Origin: Streptomyces sp. CB01249
GTDB lineage: Bacteria; Actinomycetota; Actinomycetes; Streptomycetales; Streptomycetaceae
Assembly (NCBI RefSeq): GCF_001905735.1
Contig: NZ_LISW01000002.1
Span: 449,125-513,124 of the forward strand
Direction of reading: 5' to 3'
DNA length: 64,000 bases
In this document: positions 61,072 to 64,000 of the stretch, in pieces
Numbering within the stretch: the stretch's first letter is position 1
Layout of the letters: each line of letters begins with the position of its first letter
Made by a program: the position numbers and the translations under genes
Notes under the pieces: generated by a model
Told to the model about the DNA's origin: nothing
The model's database searches: none
What the model saw: the letters and a program-made list of their open reading frames with translations, nothing else

Positions 61072-61141
61072 CCTGAGGGGACTTCCCCTCAGGTCAGTTC
61101 CGCCAGGCTCGGCAGGGGCTCCCGCAACGGAGCCCCTGCCG
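61072..61141 (+). terminator. Two hairpins at the S10/spc operon boundary
   Basis: CCTGAGGGG/CCCCTCAGG (61072-61093) and GGCAGGGGCTCC/GGAGCCCCTGCC (61111-61140) are perfect stems in the 100-nt gap between rpsQ and rplN. They mark the point where the E. coli S10 and spc operons divide. No T run follows, so partial termination or mRNA processing is likely. Confidence 0.6.
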
Positions 61142-61169
61142 GGAACCGGCAGACGATCAGGAGATAGAC

Positions 61170-61538
61170 GTGATCCAGCAGGAGTCGCGACTGCGCGTCG
61201 CCGACAACACGGGTGCGAAGGAAATTCTCACCATCCGTGTTCTCGGTGGCTCGGGTCGCCGCTACGCGGGCATCGGTGACGTCATCGTCGCCACCGTCAA
61301 GGACGCGATCCCCGGTGGCAACGTGAAGAAGGGTGACGTCGTCAAGGCGGTCATCGTTCGCACCGTCAAGGAGCGTCGTCGCCAGGATGGCTCGTACATC
61401 CGCTTCGACGAGAACGCCGCCGTCATTCTGAAGAACGACGGCGACCCCCGCGGCACCCGTATCTTCGGCCCGGTGGGCCGTGAGCTGCGCGAGAAGAAGT
61501 TCATGAAGATCATCTCGCTCGCGCCGGAGGTGCTGTAA
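61170..61538 (+). CDS. rplN: 50S ribosomal protein L14
   Basis: 122 residues from GTG 61170 after CAGGAGATAGAC. Typical lines are [31 protein letters not shown] and [21 protein letters not shown]. First gene of the spc cluster. Confidence 0.97.
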   Translation: MIQQESRLRVADNTGAKEILTIRVLGGSGRRYAGIGDVIVATVKDAIPGGNVKKGDVVKAVIVRTVKERRRQDGSYIRFDENAAVILKNDGDPRGTRIFGPVGRELREKKFMKIISLAPEVL

Positions 61539-61540
61539 GC

Positions 61541-61864
61541 ATGAAGATCAAGAAGGGCGACCTGGTACAGGTCATCACCGGTAAGGACAAGGGCAAGCAG
61601 GGCAAGGTCATCGTGGCCTACCCCGCTCAGGACCGCGTCCTCGTCGAGGGTGTCAACCGGGTCAAGAAGCACACCAAGGCCGGCCAGACCGCTCGCGGTT
61701 CGCAGACCGGTGGCATTGTGACGACCGAGGCCCCGATCCACGTCAGCAACGTGCAGCTGGTTGTTGAGAAGGACGGCAACAAGGTCGTTACTCGCGTCGG
61801 CTACCGCTTTGACGACGAGGGCAACAAGATCCGTGTTGCCAAGCGCACCGGTGAGGACATCTGA
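61541..61864 (+). CDS. rplX: 50S ribosomal protein L24
   Basis: 107 residues. The KOW motif [21 protein letters not shown] is at the N-terminus, followed by [12 protein letters not shown]. It starts assembly of the 50S subunit. It overlaps rplE by one base (TGATG). Confidence 0.97.
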   Translation: MKIKKGDLVQVITGKDKGKQGKVIVAYPAQDRVLVEGVNRVKKHTKAGQTARGSQTGGIVTTEAPIHVSNVQLVVEKDGNKVVTRVGYRFDDEGNKIRVAKRTGEDI

Positions 61865-62421
61865 TGACTACCACCACCGCGCCGCGTCTCAAGACGCGCT
61901 ACCGCGAGGAAATCGCCGGCAAGCTGCGTGAGGAGTTCTCCTACGAGAACGTCATGCAGATTCCCGGTCTGGTCAAGATCGTGGTCAACATGGGTGTGGG
62001 CGACGCCGCCCGCGACTCCAAGCTGATCGACGGTGCCGTCAAGGACCTCACCACGATCACCGGTCAGAAGCCGGCCGTCACCAAGGCCCGCAAGTCGATC
62101 GCGCAGTTCAAGCTGCGCGAGGGGCAGCCGATCGGCTGCCACGTCACCCTCCGCGGTGACCGCATGTGGGAGTTCCTGGACCGTACGCTGTCGCTCGCGC
62201 TGCCGCGTATCCGTGACTTCCGCGGCCTGTCGCCCAAGCAGTTCGACGGCCGTGGCAACTACACCTTCGGTCTCACGGAGCAGGTCATGTTCCACGAGAT
62301 CGACCAGGACAAGATCGACCGGGTCCGGGGCATGGACATCACCGTGGTCACCACGGCGACCAATGACGACGAGGGTCGTGCCCTCCTTCGTCACCTCGGC
62401 TTCCCGTTCAAGGAGAACTGA
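61864..62421 (+). CDS. rplE: 50S ribosomal protein L5
   Basis: 185 residues: [60 protein letters not shown] and [17 protein letters not shown]. It binds 5S rRNA together with L18. Coupled to rplX. Confidence 0.97.
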   Translation: MTTTTAPRLKTRYREEIAGKLREEFSYENVMQIPGLVKIVVNMGVGDAARDSKLIDGAVKDLTTITGQKPAVTKARKSIAQFKLREGQPIGCHVTLRGDRMWEFLDRTLSLALPRIRDFRGLSPKQFDGRGNYTFGLTEQVMFHEIDQDKIDRVRGMDITVVTTATNDDEGRALLRHLGFPFKEN

Positions 62422-62423
62422 CC

Positions 62424-62609
62424 GTGGCGAAGAAGGCTCTGATCGCTAAGGCCGCCCGTAAGCCGAAGTTCGGCGTCCGGGGTTACACCCGGTGCCAGCG
62501 CTGCGGCCGGCCCCACTCCGTCTACCGCAAGTTCGGCCTGTGCCGCGTGTGCCTTCGTGAGATGGCTCACCGTGGCGAGCTGCCGGGCGTGACCAAGAGC
62601 TCCTGGTAA
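62424..62609 (+). CDS. rpsZ: 30S ribosomal protein S14 type Z (zinc form)
   Basis: 61 residues from GTG 62424, 2 nt after rplE. The zinc-binding pairs CQRCG and CRVC (cysteines 24, 27, 40 and 43) mark the C+ form. Streptomyces usually also carries a zinc-free S14 under Zur control elsewhere; none is in this window. Confidence 0.96.
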   Translation: MAKKALIAKAARKPKFGVRGYTRCQRCGRPHSVYRKFGLCRVCLREMAHRGELPGVTKSSW

Positions 62610-62833
62610 TTCTCCTTCGCCCTTTGGGCGTTGGGAATCACCGGAGACTCTCGGTAAGCATCTGGTCGGCAGGAGCCCGGCCCCGCATGCCGTAGGCTTG
62701 CAGGGTTGGGCGCCTGCCGCCCATGACCGACTTACTACGCCGTAGGTCCCCGCACCGCACCCGTCCCGCCTCTGAGCGGGGAGAGGGATGGCGCATACAG
62801 GAAACCCCGGCGAGAGAGGCCGAAGGCCAACTC
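62610..62833 (+). other. Long leader between rpsZ and rpsH
   Basis: 224 nt without a gene, the longest gap inside the spc cluster. It contains several GC hairpin-capable segments (for example GGGCGCCTGCCGCCC) and ACGCCGTAGGTCC. It could hold a promoter or an S8 control element; I could not resolve either. Confidence 0.35.
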
Positions 62834-63232
62834 ATGACCATGACTGATCCCATCGCAGACATGCTCACGCGTCTGCGCAACGCGAACTCGGCGTATCACG
62901 ACGACGTCGTGATGCCGCACAGCAAGATCAAGTCGCACATCGCGGAGATCCTCCAGCAGGAGGGCTTCATCACCGGCTGGAAGGTCGAGGACGCCGAGGT
63001 CGGCAAGAACCTCGTCCTCCAGCTGAAGTTCGGCCCGAACCGCGAGCGCTCGATCGCTGGCATCAAGCGAATCTCGAAGCCGGGTCTGCGTGTCTACGCA
63101 AAGTCCACCAACCTGCCGAAGGTCCTCGGCGGCCTGGGCGTGGCGATCATCTCCACGTCCCACGGTCTCCTGACCGGCCAGCAGGCTCAGAAGAAGGGCG
63201 TAGGTGGGGAAGTCCTCGCCTACGTCTGGTAG
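62834..63232 (+). CDS. rpsH: 30S ribosomal protein S8
   Basis: 132 residues, [23 protein letters not shown], with [19 protein letters not shown] and the C-terminal [10 protein letters not shown] chose ATG 62834, the usual family start; a second ATG two codons later is possible. S8 is the repressor of the spc operon in E. coli. Confidence 0.96.
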   Translation: MTMTDPIADMLTRLRNANSAYHDDVVMPHSKIKSHIAEILQQEGFITGWKVEDAEVGKNLVLQLKFGPNRERSIAGIKRISKPGLRVYAKSTNLPKVLGGLGVAIISTSHGLLTGQQAQKKGVGGEVLAYVW

Positions 63233-63253
63233 TCGGGAACGGAGGAATAGCTC

Positions 63254-63793
63254 ATGTCGCGAATCGGCAAGCTCCCCATCCAGGTTCCCGCCGGTGTGGA
63301 CGTCACCATCGATGGCCGCACGGTCAACGTGAAGGGCCCCAAGGGCACCCTCACGCACACCGTCGCGTCGCCGATCGAGGTCACCAAGGGTGAGGACGGC
63401 GTCCTGAACGTCGTCCGCCCGAACGACGAGCGTCAGAACAAGGCCCTGCACGGCCTGTCCCGCACGCTGGTGGCGAACATGATCACCGGTGTGACCCAGG
63501 GATACATCAAGGCGCTCGAGATCAGCGGTGTCGGTTACCGCGTCCAGGCGAAGGGCTCCAACCTGGAGTTCGCCCTGGGCTACAGCCACCCGATCCTGAT
63601 CGAGGCCCCGGAGGGAATCACCTTCAAGGTGGAGACCCCCACGAAGTTCACCGTCGAGGGCATCGACAAGCAGAAGGTCGGCGAGACCGCGGCCAAGATC
63701 CGCAAGCTGCGGAAGCCTGACCCGTACAAGGCCAAGGGCGTCAAGTACGCCGGCGAGGTCATCCGCCGCAAGGTCGGAAAGGCTGGTAAGTAG
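63254..63793 (+). CDS. rplF: 50S ribosomal protein L6
   Basis: 179 residues, [21 protein letters not shown], with [19 protein letters not shown] and the signature [19 protein letters not shown]. It binds near the sarcin-ricin loop. ATG 63254 follows GGAGGAATAGCTC. Confidence 0.97.
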   Translation: MSRIGKLPIQVPAGVDVTIDGRTVNVKGPKGTLTHTVASPIEVTKGEDGVLNVVRPNDERQNKALHGLSRTLVANMITGVTQGYIKALEISGVGYRVQAKGSNLEFALGYSHPILIEAPEGITFKVETPTKFTVEGIDKQKVGETAAKIRKLRKPDPYKAKGVKYAGEVIRRKVGKAGK

Positions 63794-63795
63794 CC

Positions 63796-64000
63796 ATGGC
63801 ATACGGCGTGAAGATCGCCAAGGGCGACGCGTACAAGCGCGCGGCTCGCAAGCGGCGCCACATCCGCGTCCGCAAGCACATCTCCGGTTCGCCGGAGCGT
63901 CCGCGCCTGGTCGTGACCCGCTCCAACCGCCACATGGTCGCCCAGATCATCGACGACATCGCGGGCCACACGCTCGCGTCGGCGTCGACCCTGGACGTCT
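63796..64000 (+). CDS. rplR: 50S ribosomal protein L18, 3' end cut by window
   Basis: The first 68 residues, [43 protein letters not shown] and the strand [19 protein letters not shown], identify L18, the 5S rRNA binder. It starts 2 nt after rplF. Confidence 0.95.
   Translation, partial: MAYGVKIAKGDAYKRAARKRRHIRVRKHISGSPERPRLVVTRSNRHMVAQIIDDIAGHTLASASTLDV

Overview
The window is high-GC actinobacterial DNA, almost certainly Streptomyces. The evidence is a strong G/C third-position bias, GTG and TTG starts, the gene order aspC - tRNA-Trp - secE - nusG - rplK - rplA - lipoprotein - rplJ - rplL - rpoB - rpoC - rpsL - rpsG - fusA - tuf, several protein families typical of Streptomyces (ATP-binding/DUF5753/DUF397 trio, DUF5959) and a rare TTA codon in a regulatory gene.

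Layout. 1-19.2 kb holds the core expression genes: the end of an aspartate aminotransferase, tRNA-Trp, secE, nusG, L11, L1, a lipoprotein, the L10/L7-L12 unit with its leader, rpoB, rpoC and the str operon (S12, S7, EF-G, EF-Tu). 55.4-64 kb holds the S10 operon (S10 to S17) and the start of the spc operon (L14 to L18), cut off inside rplR. These housekeeping genes are intact and look drug-sensitive (wild-type residues at the rifampicin site of RpoB and the streptomycin site of S12).

Between them lie about 36 kb of variable genes. 19.3-25.4 kb: a GNAT enzyme, a two-component system transcribed away from a three-gene ABC exporter whose first permease carries a large inserted beta-sandwich-like domain, and a hemerythrin-like protein. 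25.5-29.9 kb: a penicillin-binding-protein-like lipoprotein that has lost its catalytic residues, a small membrane protein, a two-gene operon with a DUF6932-like nucleotidyltransferase relative, and a winged-helix/zinc-ribbon protein. 30.1-35.8 kb: the Streptomyces regulatory trio (with the TTA codon), a nucleotidyltransferase, an M20 amidohydrolase with an ornithine-cyclodeaminase-like enzyme, and an ECF sigma factor with a membrane partner. 35.9-39.7 kb: a translationally coupled two-gene RNA-repair operon, comprising an RNA ligase fused to a P-loop kinase and a protein combining a MJ1316/DUF504 RNA-end-recognition domain, an EEP phosphatase/nuclease domain and a poly(A)-polymerase-like nucleotidyltransferase. 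39.8-54.5 kb: an FG-GAP secreted protein and a 3037-residue RHS polymorphic toxin with a nonspecific-nuclease tip, followed by an array of four SUKH (SMI1/KNR4) immunity genes, a DUF5959 gene, a decayed membrane-protein gene, a mobile-element-like inverted repeat and unassigned debris. 54.5-55.4 kb: a membrane protein whose upstream region is split between frames after a C13 tract.

The most notable observations are the RNA-repair operon, the toxin/immunity array, the lectin-like insertion in the ABC permease, the inactive PBP homologue, and a nearly identical 25-nt hairpin element found in the leaders of both rpsL and rpsJ. Everything here is read by eye; family names not marked as certain need a profile search.
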